64,000 bases of DNA from CAITWD01 sp963842065 (GCA_963842065.1 CAWJEW010000007.1:62001-126000), one strand, 5' to 3'. Shown: positions 24,963 through 34,001, counted from the stretch's first letter. A program made the numbers and translations. The notes: generated from the sequence alone by a model not told the origin.

Positions 24963-25535
24963 ATGAGCAACGCACCGCACCGCGACACCGGCCCCGCCAA
25001 CGAAATGCCGCGCCCGGAGCGCAGCGCGCCGATGCGCATGCTCCAGCGAGGAGCGATCCTCGGAGCCGTCGCCCTCGCGTTTGCCGGCGCGGGGTGGGGA
25101 CTGGCGACTGCCACAACGTCGGTTTCGAAGATCGCCACCGCGTGCGTGACATCCAAGGGCGTCCTGGTCCTGAGCTCCTCCAGCGGGAGCTGCCACAAGG
25201 GTCTGACGAAGGTGCATCTGCCGCTCACGACGACGGTCGGACCGCGCGGGCTTCAGGGAGTGCAGGGGATCCCGGGAACGCCCGGGGGACTCAACGGCTA
25301 CACCCACGTCCTCTCGGTGCCCAACTCGTTCGGGCCCGGCGGGCCAAATCCGACGTTTGTCACATGCCCAACAGGCACCGTCGTGATCGGCGGCGGCGCC
25401 CAGTCCATCGGCACCGGAGCGACGATGGTCGGCTCCTATCCGTCCTCGACCACCACTTGGGAAGTCGACGTCACCAACAACGTAGCTGGACAGGTCGAAG
25501 TGACCGCGATCGCCAACTGCGCAGCCCTCGGCTAG
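24963..25535 (+). CDS. Membrane-anchored or secreted protein with collagen-like triplets (190 aa)
   Basis: The ATG at 24963 begins a polar N-terminus, then a single hydrophobic segment (AILGAVALAFAGAGWGLATA, about residues 31-50), which works as a signal anchor or Sec signal. It is followed by two strand-rich segments with four cysteines, and a short run of G-x-y repeats, GPRGLQGVQGIPGTPGG, before a glycine/threonine-rich C-terminal domain. Such proteins are common extracellular products in Thermoleophilia-like genomes. No catalytic motif. It stands alone after phage debris. Confidence 0.7.
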   Translation: MSNAPHRDTGPANEMPRPERSAPMRMLQRGAILGAVALAFAGAGWGLATATTSVSKIATACVTSKGVLVLSSSSGSCHKGLTKVHLPLTTTVGPRGLQGVQGIPGTPGGLNGYTHVLSVPNSFGPGGPNPTFVTCPTGTVVIGGGAQSIGTGATMVGSYPSSTTTWEVDVTNNVAGQVEVTAIANCAALG

Positions 25536-25896
25536 CGCTCACCAGGACCCGGCGACGAGCATCGGTCCGACGCTGAGATGCCTCCTGATCCGAACAGGTG
25601 GAACGGGACGCGGTGGAAACCGGAGCAACTGACGCAGTACGGTCGGCGCTCAACCAGGTCCCGCATCGGCGGTCCGGCGAATCGCATCGAAGCGAAGGCC
25701 TGGCTGTGTCACGGCACGCGCACCGCTGCCGTTCGTGCCAGCGGCTGGACGCTCCACAGACCGGCTGGTTCGTCGGGCGGGGCGCCGGGTCGCAGGATCG
25801 GTTCGCCGCCCCGGTCACCATCAGGCGCCGCATATCCCGAACCAAGCCGGTCAGATCTGCTTCCTGCTCGCGCGCGTACGCCGTAGGCTCACCACC
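25536..25896. other. Intergenic stretch, nothing recognised
   Basis: Roughly 360 bases. One plus frame starts MPPDPNRWNGTRWKPEQLTQ but quickly becomes low-complexity, so no gene is called. It may hold the promoter of the VOC gene. Confidence 0.35.
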
Positions 25897-26328
25897 GTGC
25901 AATCGAATCGCTCCATCCCCGATGCCGCCGTCGTACCCGTGCTCATCTACCCGGACGTCCGCGCCGCGGTGGACTGGCTCACCGCGGCGTTTGGGTTCTC
26001 CGAGCGCGTGCGGATCGGCGAAAACCACCGCTCCCAGATGCGGGCGGGCGCGGGCGCGGTGATCATCGGCGACGAGCGCGCAACGCGGCGTGCGCCGCGG
26101 CCGGGCGAAGTCACGCATTCGGTGATGGTGCGGGTCGCGGACGTGCGCGCGCACTGCGCCCACGCCAGGGGACATGGCGCACACATCGTCATGGAACCGA
26201 CCGACTTCCCGTACGGCGAGCGCCAGTACACCGCCGAGGATCCTGCGGGGCACCAGTGGACGTTTTCCGAGACGCTCGAGGACGTCGCGCCCGCGAGGTG
26301 GGGTGGCACGCTGCTCGCGCCCGACTAA
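25897..26328 (+). CDS. VOC/glyoxalase-family protein (143 aa)
   Basis: A single VOC domain: VPVLIYPDVRAAVDWLTAAF at the start, MRAGAGAVIIGDERAT, SVMVRVADVRAHCAHARGHG, and the end EDPAGHQWTFSETLEDV with the metal-ligand-like H and E positions. The family includes glyoxalases, dioxygenases and antibiotic-binding proteins; PhnB-like binding proteins look closest. The GTG at 25897 was chosen because coding similarity begins there. Its stop overlaps the convergent moaA stop by four bases. Confidence 0.75.
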   Translation: MQSNRSIPDAAVVPVLIYPDVRAAVDWLTAAFGFSERVRIGENHRSQMRAGAGAVIIGDERATRRAPRPGEVTHSVMVRVADVRAHCAHARGHGAHIVMEPTDFPYGERQYTAEDPAGHQWTFSETLEDVAPARWGGTLLAPD

Positions 26329-27323
26329 CCGCCGATCATGCTCATCGGCCGTCCCTCGTAGCTCCAGCCCGGAGTCCCGATCCCGTGCCCGGCCCCCTTG
26401 GTGGCCACGTTGCCCGCGATCAGTCCCGTGAGCTCCCGGTCACTGGCGCCGGCACGCAACGGGGTCAGAAGATCGGTCTCGCTCGTCGCGAACAGGCACG
26501 AGCGCAACCGCCCGTCCGCGGTCAGGCGCAGCCGGTCGCAGCTCGTACAAAACGGCTCGGTGACCGAGCTGACGAACTCGAGCTCGCCACAGCCGTCAAC
26601 GAAGCGCCAACGCCGCCCGGGTGCGGCGGGGCGGGTCCGGGGATACTCGCGCAACGGCCACACAGCGCCGATCATGCGGCGCAGGTCCGCTCCCGGGATG
26701 ACCTGCTCGGACGACCACGTGTGCCCCGCGTCGATCGGCATCGACTCGATGAAGCGCACCACATACGGACGCTCGCGGGCAAGGCGCGCCAGCGGCAGGA
26801 CGTCAGGCTCGCTGAGGCCCCGCAGCACGACCGCATTGACCTTGATCGGGCGCAGGCTGACGTGGCGCTCGCATGCCGCGAGTCCCTCGAGCACGCGCGC
26901 CAGGTCGTTGCGCCGGGTGATCTGGGCGAAGCGGACGGGGTCCAGGCTGTCCACGCTGACGTTCAGACGGTCGAGACCCGCCGCCACGAGCCCGTCGATG
27001 TGCGCAGCGAGCAGCACCCCGTTGGTGGTCATGCTGATCTCCTGCAGGCCCGGCAGTCGCCGCAGGCGTTCGACGATGTCCACAATGCCGGGGCGCACGA
27101 GCGGCTCGCCGCCGGTGACACGGATGTCGACGATCCCGAGCGCTACCAAGACGCCGGCCAGCCGAACGAGCTCATCGGCGGTGGCGACGTCCGCGCGCGC
27201 GAGCCAGTCCATCCCTTCGGCAGGCATGCAATAGCGGCACCGCAGGTTGCAGCGGTCGGTCACAGACAGGCGCAGCGAGCGATGCGAGCGCCCAAAGCGA
27301 TCGGTAAGCGGAGGGGTGCTCAC
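26325..27323 (-). CDS. moaA: GTP 3',8-cyclase, molybdenum cofactor step 1 (332 aa)
   Basis: A radical SAM enzyme that converts GTP to 3',8-cH2GTP for molybdopterin. The N-terminal cluster motif is DRCNLRCRYCMP. SAM-binding GGEPLVRPG and the strand ISMTTNGVLLAAHID follow. The C-terminal second [4Fe-4S] ligands are in EPFCTSCDRLRLTADGRLRS, and the catalytic double glycine ends the protein (MIGG). All features of MoaA are present, so this is the functional enzyme. The GTG at 27323 is preferred to an upstream ATG because the family begins close to LTDRFGRSHRSLRLSVTDRC. The neighbouring mod genes supply molybdate for the same cofactor. Confidence 0.93.
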   Translation of the reverse strand: MSTPPLTDRFGRSHRSLRLSVTDRCNLRCRYCMPAEGMDWLARADVATADELVRLAGVLVALGIVDIRVTGGEPLVRPGIVDIVERLRRLPGLQEISMTTNGVLLAAHIDGLVAAGLDRLNVSVDSLDPVRFAQITRRNDLARVLEGLAACERHVSLRPIKVNAVVLRGLSEPDVLPLARLARERPYVVRFIESMPIDAGHTWSSEQVIPGADLRRMIGAVWPLREYPRTRPAAPGRRWRFVDGCGELEFVSSVTEPFCTSCDRLRLTADGRLRSCLFATSETDLLTPLRAGASDRELTGLIAGNVATKGAGHGIGTPGWSYEGRPMSMIGG

Positions 27324-28152
27324 GCACCAAGGTTCGCGCACCTCAGCGATCAAGGCAACGCCCGTCGGCCACGTGGCTGCACGCCGTGGTGCGAATCCGC
27401 GCGAGGCCGCGCCATCAGCAGGACGCGTACCGGGCTGCCGAACGTCGGCGAGATCCCGCCGGACGAGCACCATCCGCTCGTCGCTGCGCGCCGGACGTCG
27501 GTCCCGTGCGCGGTTGCGGCGACGCACTGGTCACGCTGCGCCGCCGGAGACGTATCGGGTCGAGACCGCGCAGCCCGATGTTCGCATCCGGGAGTCCCTC
27601 GCCGAGGGTCCGGGCATGTGTCGCGTGCACAGCGGCGGTCCCCGCCGCGGGGGTCCGGCGTGCATTGCTGGCCGTGCCGAGGTCACCCCCCCCACTGGTC
27701 GCGGCACGGCCAGGGACCGGGCACCGCCGATCGCGAAGACCGGTCCGACTGCCGCGGCGCGGTGGACCCGACCGAATTCGGGTCGATGATGGCCCGCCGA
27801 TCATGTACCCGGTCGCGGGGCTTCCGATCCATGCTGTCCGCATTTCGCCGCTCACCTCCGGCGAACATGACGGATCCTCCACGACGCCGCCGTGGATTCG
27901 TGGGTCATCCCGGCCCGCGACGGTCCGCGAAACACGAGGAAGGCGAGGCGGGCTGCAGCGTGCGATGCGAAGCCCCCGGCCCGATCCCGACGGGCGCGAG
28001 CGTCCGACGGCGTACGCGGCCGCGCGGCCGCGGTAACCGGGAACGCCGGCCCCAGGGGCGGTGCCGCGCGTGACATCCTCCCCACGGACGTCATCGCGGG
28101 TGCGATCGGATCGGCCCGCTCCACCGGCACTCGACGACTCCGGGGGCATCTG
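27324..28152. other. Long intergenic stretch between moaA and the membrane protein gene
   Basis: About 830 bases without a credible coding frame on either strand; the open frames are proline/arginine-rich. It must hold the moaA promoter and that of the divergent gene. I did not find an RNA gene or a molybdenum-cofactor riboswitch. Confidence 0.4.
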
Positions 28153-28557
28153 ATGCTGTCAATCACCACCGGCGATATTCGCCTGTTCCTGCACGTGCTC
28201 GGGGCGACGGTATGGGTCGGCGGCCAGATCGTCTTCTTGGCGCTCCTGCCGGTCCTGCGGCGACTCGGCAACGAGACCTTGAAGCCCGTAGCCCGTCAGC
28301 TGACGCGGATCCTGTGGGCCGGGTTCGCGTTGCTGATCGTGACGGGCATCTGGAATCTGTTCTCGGTCGATCTCGACGCGCAGTCACAGGCGTACCACAC
28401 GACGCTGGCCGTCAAGCTGGTGGCGGTCGGGCTCTCCGGAATCGCTGCCTGGCTCCACATGATCGCCGCCGGGCCCCGGGCCCGGGCGGTCTGGGGGGCG
28501 TCGACGGGCATCACGGCGCTCCTCGCGCTGTTCCTGGGCGTCGTCCTGGCCGGATAG
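28153..28557 (+). CDS. CopD-like/DUF2269-type small integral membrane protein (134 aa)
   Basis: Four hydrophobic helices: RLFLHVLGATVWVGGQIVFL, LWAGFALLIVTGIWNLF, LAVKLVAVGLSGIAAWLHMI and ITALLALFLGVVLAG. The conserved histidine in the first helix and the HMI in the third resemble the copper-resistance D domain family, suggesting heme or copper handling, though no confirmed function. The ATG at 28153 lacks a strong ribosome binding site. The MarR frame runs antisense through its 3' part. Confidence 0.65.
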   Translation: MLSITTGDIRLFLHVLGATVWVGGQIVFLALLPVLRRLGNETLKPVARQLTRILWAGFALLIVTGIWNLFSVDLDAQSQAYHTTLAVKLVAVGLSGIAAWLHMIAAGPRARAVWGASTGITALLALFLGVVLAG

Positions 28558-29285
28558 CCAGATCGCAGCAGTCCGCCCGATGGGCGACCTGCGTCCCGCC
28601 CGGAGTTGCGCATCCCCCGGCGCTCGCCCGCTGGCGCGTCCGCTGCAACGATCTCCACGGTCGCCTGGATGGAGATCGCCCCATCGACCTTCCGGCGCGC
28701 CAGCGCGGCAGCGACCTCGGAAATGGTGCGCGCGGTGCGCGCCCGCCGATGCGTACGCCGGACTCCGGCGCCGGGCGCGGTGGCCAGCAGCCGCGCAAAC
28801 ACCCGTGCGAGCGTCGCCATCTCATCGGGTGTGAGCCGGCCGGCGAACGCCTGCTGGACGAACTCGAACAGGCGGTGCTGCGCCCGGGCGGTACGCTCAC
28901 GCCCGCGCAGGGTTGCGGTGATGTTGGTCCCGCGTGCGTCCGTCGGACACGCGTGGCGCTCGACGAGTTCGCGCGCAACGAGCATGTCAACGATCCGCGG
29001 GACGCGGCTGATGCTCAGGCCCGTCGCCTCGGTCAGTACCGTCCGGCGCAGCGCCATGTGCGGGGACCGCACAAGGCGTCCCATGATGCCGAACATGCTT
29101 ACGCTCCGGTCCTCGTCGCGACTGAGCACGTCCTCGGCCTGCCGGCGCAGTCGGCGGGAGAGTTCGAACAGGCCCTCCCACGCCAGCGCGTCGTCATCCG
29201 TCCAGCTGCCCTCGGCATCGGGCCCCAGCAACTGGACCGCACGGGCGGCGGCGCGCAGGCGCATCGGGCGGCGCGGCGGCGGCAT
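28296..29285 (-). CDS. MarR-family transcriptional regulator with long tail
   Basis: A winged-helix MarR domain (about residues 30-165): DALAWEGLFELSRRLRRQAE, HMALRRTVLTEATGLSISRV (recognition helix) and LVERHACPTDARGTNITATL (wing). It would repress or activate neighbours in response to small ligands; targets could be the adjacent VOC genes. The frame continues past the domain to 28296, where it runs antisense to the membrane protein gene with low-complexity composition, so the true C-terminus is probably near 28700 and a lost stop or frameshift is suspected. The ATG at 29285 is 24 bases downstream of the VOC gene. Confidence 0.7.
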   Translation of the reverse strand: MPPPRRPMRLRAAARAVQLLGPDAEGSWTDDDALAWEGLFELSRRLRRQAEDVLSRDEDRSVSMFGIMGRLVRSPHMALRRTVLTEATGLSISRVPRIVDMLVARELVERHACPTDARGTNITATLRGRERTARAQHRLFEFVQQAFAGRLTPDEMATLARVFARLLATAPGAGVRRTHRRARTARTISEVAAALARRKVDGAISIQATVEIVAADAPAGERRGMRNSGRDAGRPSGGLLRSGYPARTTPRNSARSAVMPVDAPQTARARGPAAIMWSQAAIPESPTATSLTASVVWYACDCASRSTENRFQMPVTISNANPAHRIRVS

Positions 29286-29309
29286 GACGCCCGTGATCGG
29301 GTGCGTTGT

Positions 29310-30229
29310 TCACGGGGCCGGCGGCGGCGCCGAGATCGCGATCCGGTTGCCCGCCGGATCCGTGAGCCAATGCGCGCCGTCCCCGTCGGTTTTCGCGGCG
29401 ACACCCGCCGCCGCAAGGCGGCCGGTGAGCGCCGCGTCGGCCCCGCGTTCCACAAGGACGAGTTGGAAATCGCGCATCCCCGCCGTGCCGCTCCGTGGCT
29501 GGCGGGCCTTCGGTCCGTGCCAGTCGTTCATCGCGATTCGGTGCGGGAACCGTCCGCCCGCGCTGAGATCGGCCATCCCGCACGGCGTCATGTGCGCGTG
29601 CTCGCTGAACCCGATCACGTCGCGATAAAAGCCGAACGCCGCGGGCAGGTCTGGGACATACAGGTGGAGGTGGCCGATGGCTGCGCCATCGGGCATCGGC
29701 GCGAATGGATCGCGTGCACCGAGGTGCAAAAGCGCATCCTCGACGTCCAGCGCGTCGGTCGGACGGCGGCGGCGACCCGTGCTATCGATCATCACGACCT
29801 CCCGCGGGCCCATCTCGAGCGACCGGAAGCGCTCGGACGTTCGAGTGTGAGCGCAAGCATGATCCCGTCCGGATCGTGGAGATACGTGGCCTGGGAAAAG
29901 ACGTGGTCGGTCGGCGCCTGCGGCACCCGGGCGATGATGAGGCGGGCCAACACCCGCGCGAACTCACCCGCGTCGGGCGGATAGATGGCCACATGGTCGA
30001 GCCCGGCGTCGGCCCTGCCGACACCGCGCTCGGCGCCTGGATGCAGCACGACCGGCTCATGATCGCCGACGCCGAGAGCGACGCCCTCGCGATCGGTGGC
30101 GATCGTGCGCAGGCCGATGATGTCGCGCCAGAACTCCAGCGACCGACGAAGCTCGGTCACGTCCAGGTGGACCGCACCGTAGGTAATGCGATCCCGCCCC
30201 GGCGCGGACGCCGTGCCGCACCCGCTCAC
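29310..30229 (-). pseudogene. Two-domain VOC (catechol-dioxygenase-like) protein, frameshifted
   Basis: A GTG at 30229 overlaps the modC stop. The first VOC domain (ITYGAVHLDVTELRRSLEFW ... AGLDHVAIYPPDAGEFARVL ... TYLHDPDGIMLALTLERP) ends near 29838, where the frame is lost by one base. The second domain continues in another frame from about 29830 (SLEMGPREVVMIDSTG, then GAAIGHLHLYVPDLPAAFGF). A single-base loss restores one continuous CatE-like gene. Either the gene is broken or the assembly has an indel here. The family includes extradiol dioxygenases. Confidence 0.7.
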
Positions 30230-31236
30230 CCGCCCAGCACGCGGACGTCGCTGGCCGCGACCCGCAAGCCGACCAGCGTCCCAGGCTCCAGCGCGATGCC
30301 GGCGCCGTCTGCAGGTGGGATCCGGACGACCAGCCGCTGCAGGCGGACCACGCGGGCGCCGTGCTCCTCCCGCACCCCGAGCACCCGGTCCGTCAGCGTC
30401 GCCGCGTCCGGAGCCGTCAGCGCCAACTCCCACGGATAGACCGCAACGCACACGGGACCGTCGGCGCGTGATGCGCTCTCGAGCATCCCGCCGCCGTCCA
30501 GATGGATCCGCGCGCCCATCGGGCCGCAAGTGGCGGTGCCGGCGAGGACGTTCGCCCCCGCGAGCGCGGCGACCGTTGCCGTCGCCGGCGCCGCAAGCAC
30601 CCCTGCCGGTGTATCGAGCTGCAGCAGACGGCCCTCGTCCAGCACGCCGACGCGCGCGGCCAAGGCGCTGGCGTCGTCGAAGGCATGGGTCACCAGCAGG
30701 GACGGCAGGCGTAAGGTTGCCAACATGTCCGCGAGTTCGTCGCGGACATGTTGGCGCGTCAGCGCGTCGAGCGCCCCGAACGGCTCGTCCAACAGCAGCA
30801 CGCGCGGCTCGCGGGCGAGCGCACGGGCGAGCGCCACCCGCTGGCGTTCCCCGCCCGACAGTTGCGCGGGTCGCGCGTCGGCCAGGTGAGCGATGTCCAG
30901 ACGCGCCAGCAGATCCGGACGGTCGCGCCTGCTGGCAAAGCGCACGTTGCCCGCCACGCTCAGATGTGGAAACAGCGCGTAGTCCTGGGGCACGTAACCC
31001 ACCCGCCGGCGCTCGGGCTTCCAGTCGATTCCGCGTGCCGCATCGAACCACACCTCCCCGCCGAGGGCGATGCGACCCGCCCGCGGACGCTCGAGCCCCG
31101 CAACGGTGCGCAGCAGTGAGGTCTTCCCCGAGCCCGACGCCCCGACGAGGGCGACCGTCTCGGCGCCGACGCTCAGCTCGGCGCTGAGATCGAACGTACG
31201 GCGCGCAAGGGTGACGTCGATGTCCAGGTGGTCCAT
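30226..31236 (-). CDS. modC: Molybdate ABC transporter ATP-binding protein (336 aa)
   Basis: Walker A VALVGASGSGKTSLLRTVAG, Q-loop VGYVPQDYALFPHLSVAGNV, signature LSGGERQRVALARALA, Walker B RVLLLDEPFGALDALT and H-loop LVTHAFDDA are complete. The C-terminal 100 residues carry a TOBE/Mop-like domain. ModC binds the permease ModB in the membrane and drives molybdate (or tungstate/sulfate-like oxyanion) uptake. Its start lies 64 bases inside modB, so the two are translationally coupled. The molybdate assignment rests on the ModA/ModB neighbours and moaA nearby. Confidence 0.9.
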   Translation of the reverse strand: MDHLDIDVTLARRTFDLSAELSVGAETVALVGASGSGKTSLLRTVAGLERPRAGRIALGGEVWFDAARGIDWKPERRRVGYVPQDYALFPHLSVAGNVRFASRRDRPDLLARLDIAHLADARPAQLSGGERQRVALARALAREPRVLLLDEPFGALDALTRQHVRDELADMLATLRLPSLLVTHAFDDASALAARVGVLDEGRLLQLDTPAGVLAAPATATVAALAGANVLAGTATCGPMGARIHLDGGGMLESASRADGPVCVAVYPWELALTAPDAATLTDRVLGVREEHGARVVRLQRLVVRIPPADGAGIALEPGTLVGLRVAASDVRVLGG

Positions 31237-32081
31237 GAACGCAGGATCAGCTTCGAGGCGAACAGGATGGCCGCGCTGACGAACAAGAGCAGCACGCCGA
31301 TGGCGACCGCCTGGTCGAGGTTGGCGTCGAACAGGGCGTACACGGCCAACGGAAGCGTCTGGGTGACCCCCTGGAAGCTGCCGGCGAACAGGATCGTAGC
31401 GCCGAACTCACCCATGCCCCGCGCAAAGCTCATGCCGCCCGCCGCGCCGAGCCCACCGCTTGCGAGCGGCACCCCGACGTGCAGCATGCGGCGTACGGGT
31501 CCCGCCCCAAGAGTGCCGGCGACATCCAGCACGTTCGCGTCGAGCGCCTCGAACGCCGCGATCGCCCCACGCAAGTAGAACGGCCCCGCGACGAACAGGA
31601 TCGCGAGCACGACCGCCGCCTGCGTGAACGCCAGATCGACGCCGAGGACCTGCAGCTCGGATCCGAGCAGGCCGAGCCGCCCGAACGCCGCCAGCAGGCC
31701 GAGCCCGGCCACGGCGGGCGGCAACACCAGTGGAAGCTCGACAAGCGTGATGACGACGCTACGCCCCGGGAAGTGGTGCCGGGCAAGCATGTAGGCGAAC
31801 GGTGTGCCGAGCGCGATCGTGATGCCGAACGCGATGGCGTTTGTCTTGAGCGAGACGCCGATGGCGTCAATGGTGACCTGCGCGCCGAGACCGCTGATCA
31901 GGTCGCCCACCGGCTGATAGGTCACCAGCGCGATGATCGGCAGCAGCAGGAACGTCAGGACGACGGCGACCACGAGCGCGCCGGCGGCGACCAGACCCGC
32001 GCGTGCGAGGGCGCCGCGGAGCGCCGACTGCCGTTCCGGCAGCGCCCGTCCGATCATCGCGGCGTCATCCGCCGCAGTCAC
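31173..32081 (-). CDS. modB: Molybdate ABC transporter permease (302 aa)
   Basis: Several transmembrane helices, starting AGALVVAVVLTFLLLPIIAL and LKTNAIAFGITIALGTPFAY, with the EAA-like loop AFEALDANVLDVAGTLGAGP required for contact with ModC. Conserved ELPLVLPPAVAGLGLL matches ModB. The last 25 residues run into the modC coding region in another frame. The start overlaps the modA stop. Membrane channel part of the ModABC uptake system. No truncation is seen. Confidence 0.9.
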   Translation of the reverse strand: MTAADDAAMIGRALPERQSALRGALARAGLVAAGALVVAVVLTFLLLPIIALVTYQPVGDLISGLGAQVTIDAIGVSLKTNAIAFGITIALGTPFAYMLARHHFPGRSVVITLVELPLVLPPAVAGLGLLAAFGRLGLLGSELQVLGVDLAFTQAAVVLAILFVAGPFYLRGAIAAFEALDANVLDVAGTLGAGPVRRMLHVGVPLASGGLGAAGGMSFARGMGEFGATILFAGSFQGVTQTLPLAVYALFDANLDQAVAIGVLLLFVSAAILFASKLILRSWTTWTSTSPLRAVRSISAPS

Positions 32082-32849
32082 GGCGCACCGAACCCGTCGG
32101 CGCGCAGGATCGCCTGACCGCGCGGTGACAGGACGTCCTGGACAAAGGCCGCGGCGCCGGCCTGGTGCGAGCCCGCCTTGACGACCGCGATGTAGTCGGC
32201 GGTCGCCGGCTTGGCGGCGGCCGGGAGGTTGATCACCGTGAGCTTGCCGTTCGCCGCGTCGGCATCGGTGATGTAGACGAAGCCGGCGTCGGCCTGCCCC
32301 AAGGCCACCTGAGCGACGACCTGGGTGACGTCGCTCGCCTCGCTGACGACGTTCTTCATCGCCGCCGCCGAAATACCGAGGTTGGTGAACACGCTACGCG
32401 CATAGTCACCGCATGGAACTGAGGCCGCGCAGATCACCAGCTTGATGCCCGGCTTGGTGATGTCGTCGACGGTCGTGATGTGCGCCGGGTTTCCGGACGG
32501 GACGACCAGCACAAGGCGATTCGTCGCGAACTTGACCGGCTGCGGTAATGAGGCCCTTGGCCAGCAGTTCGGCCGGCTGTTTGGCGCTCGCGGCAGCAAA
32601 CACGTCCCCGGGAGCTCCCTGCTCGATCTGCGTCGCCAACGTGCCAGACCCCCCGAACGTGTACGTCGCGCCCGGATCGATCTGCGGAAACACCTTGGAC
32701 AGCGACGCTGCGGCGAACACGGTGGGTGGTGCGACCGAGGCGGATCCCGTCGATGCGCCGCTGGAGCTGCTGCCGCAGCCTGCGAGCGCAACCGTCACCC
32801 CGATGACGGCGAGCCCGACGGCCGCCCGCAGCGTGCGAGTGCATGACAT
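32078..32849 (-). pseudogene. modA: Molybdate-binding protein ModA, apparent frameshift
   Basis: The N-terminal half from the ATG at 32849 has a lipoprotein signal (VIGVTVALAGCGSSSSG) and TVFAAASLSKVFPQIDPGAT, IEQGAPGDVFAAASAKQPAE, the ligand-binding signature. Near 32540 the frame is lost: the same frame goes on as unrelated residues, while another frame resumes with PVKFATNRLVLVVPSGNP and continues to the end with ASDVTQVVAQVALGQADAGF. Removing one base would join them. If real, molybdate uptake through this system lacks its binding protein; if an assembly error, it is intact. Confidence 0.8.
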
Positions 32850-32917
32850 CACAGATCCCCTTTGGTGTCGCCGGCCGCGACCGCCACACATCGCCAGCGG
32901 GGGCCGGGCCTGTGGTT

Positions 32918-32934
32918 TCCACGTTCGATGTGGA
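32918..32934. promoter_or_regulatory. Operator candidate upstream of modA/regulator
   Basis: TCCAC-GTTCGAT-GTGGA is a 5-bp inverted repeat with 7-base spacer, located in the 117-base gap between divergent modA and the XRE/PBP regulator. Palindromes of this kind are typical for regulators that control their own divergent transporter, so it is the best candidate for the regulator's binding site. Confidence 0.4.
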
Positions 32935-32966
32935 CAAAATACAAGCGTGCTGCCAGCATCGTGGCA

Positions 32967-34001
32967 ATGATGAGCCGCCGCTCACTGCGTACGCGCCGCC
33001 TGGAGCTCGGTCTCACGCAGGCCCAAGTCGCTGCGCGTGCGGGGGTCAGCCGCCAGTTGGTCGCCGCCGTGGAGGCCGGACGCAATGCGCCGGCCGTCGA
33101 CGCCGCCCTTGGGCTCGCCCGCGTCCTCGGCACGACCGTCGAGGCGCTGTTCGCCGACGACGTCGCAGCATACGCCGCCCCGGCGGTCGGCGGGCCGGTG
33201 GTAGACGGAGCAGCCGTGCGCGTCGGATGCGTCGGCGAACGCCTCGTCGCCAGCGAGCTCGCCGACCATGGTGTGTCGGCGGCGAGCTGGGCGAGGCCCG
33301 ACGGCACCCTCACCGCCGGGATGGTGCGACTGTATCCGGGCGCACGGCCCGCGGCGACGGTCATCGCCGGTTGTGATCCTGCGCTCGGCCTTGCCGAGGC
33401 ACTGCTCGACACCGATGGGCCACGCAGCCTCCTTGCCGTCCCGGCCTCGAGCGGCACGGCGCTCACGGCGCTCGCAGGCGGCCGCGTCCACGCGGCGGTC
33501 GTCCATAACCTCGAGCGCGAGTTGCCCAAGGCGCCGGTCCCCGTCGTCCGCTGGCACCTCGCCCGATGGCACGTGGGCATCGCCGTCCCGGAGCGGCTCC
33601 GGGGCAACGACATCGCGGCGCTTACCGCTCGCGGGTTGACGATCGTGCAACGCGATCCCGCCGCAGCCAGCCAGCAGGCGTTCCTGCGCGCAGCCGCAGC
33701 CGCAGGCGTCACCCCCGGGGCGGGCCCGGTGGCATCGGGGCACATCGACGCCGCGCGGATCGCCGCGCTGACCGGCGCCGCGGCCGTCACCACTGAGACC
33801 GCCGCGCGGGCATTCGGTCTGGCATTCACGCCGCTGGAGGACCACACGGTAGAGGTCTGGATCGCCGAGCGGTGGGCGGACCTGCCGGGGATCGACGCGC
33901 TCGGCGACGTGCTCGCCAGCGGTGCGTTCGCCCAGCGCATCGCCCGTCTGGGCGGTTACGACCTCACGGGCTGCGGCACACCCGTCGCCGGCGCGGCCTG
34001 A
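32967..34001 (+). CDS. XRE-type regulator fused to a periplasmic-binding-like domain (344 aa)
   Basis: Residues 5-60 are an XRE helix-turn-helix (RTRRLELGLTQAQVAARAGV, SRQLVAAVEAGRNAPAVDAA). Residues 85-330 form a type 2 periplasmic-binding-like fold (PBP_like; e.g. RVGCVGERLVASELADHGVS, RSLLAVPASSGTALTALAGG, IVQRDPAAASQQAFLRAAAA). In known members this cytoplasmic fold senses molybdate or a related oxyanion to control transport and Moco genes. Divergent from modA, so control of modABC is the natural inference. Two adjacent ATGs at 32967 were used; the binding site is weak. Confidence 0.8.
   Translation: MMSRRSLRTRRLELGLTQAQVAARAGVSRQLVAAVEAGRNAPAVDAALGLARVLGTTVEALFADDVAAYAAPAVGGPVVDGAAVRVGCVGERLVASELADHGVSAASWARPDGTLTAGMVRLYPGARPAATVIAGCDPALGLAEALLDTDGPRSLLAVPASSGTALTALAGGRVHAAVVHNLERELPKAPVPVVRWHLARWHVGIAVPERLRGNDIAALTARGLTIVQRDPAAASQQAFLRAAAAAGVTPGAGPVASGHIDAARIAALTGAAAVTTETAARAFGLAFTPLEDHTVEVWIAERWADLPGIDALGDVLASGAFAQRIARLGGYDLTGCGTPVAGAA

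Noticed and set aside
28212..29984. 590-codon plus-strand frame across the MarR and VOC genes
   Set aside because: Antisense to supported genes; histidine/arginine-rich without motifs.
32850..32966. Molybdenum-cofactor riboswitch upstream of modA
   Set aside because: The gap is only 117 bases and I cannot recognise the conserved elements; the palindrome fits a protein operator better.
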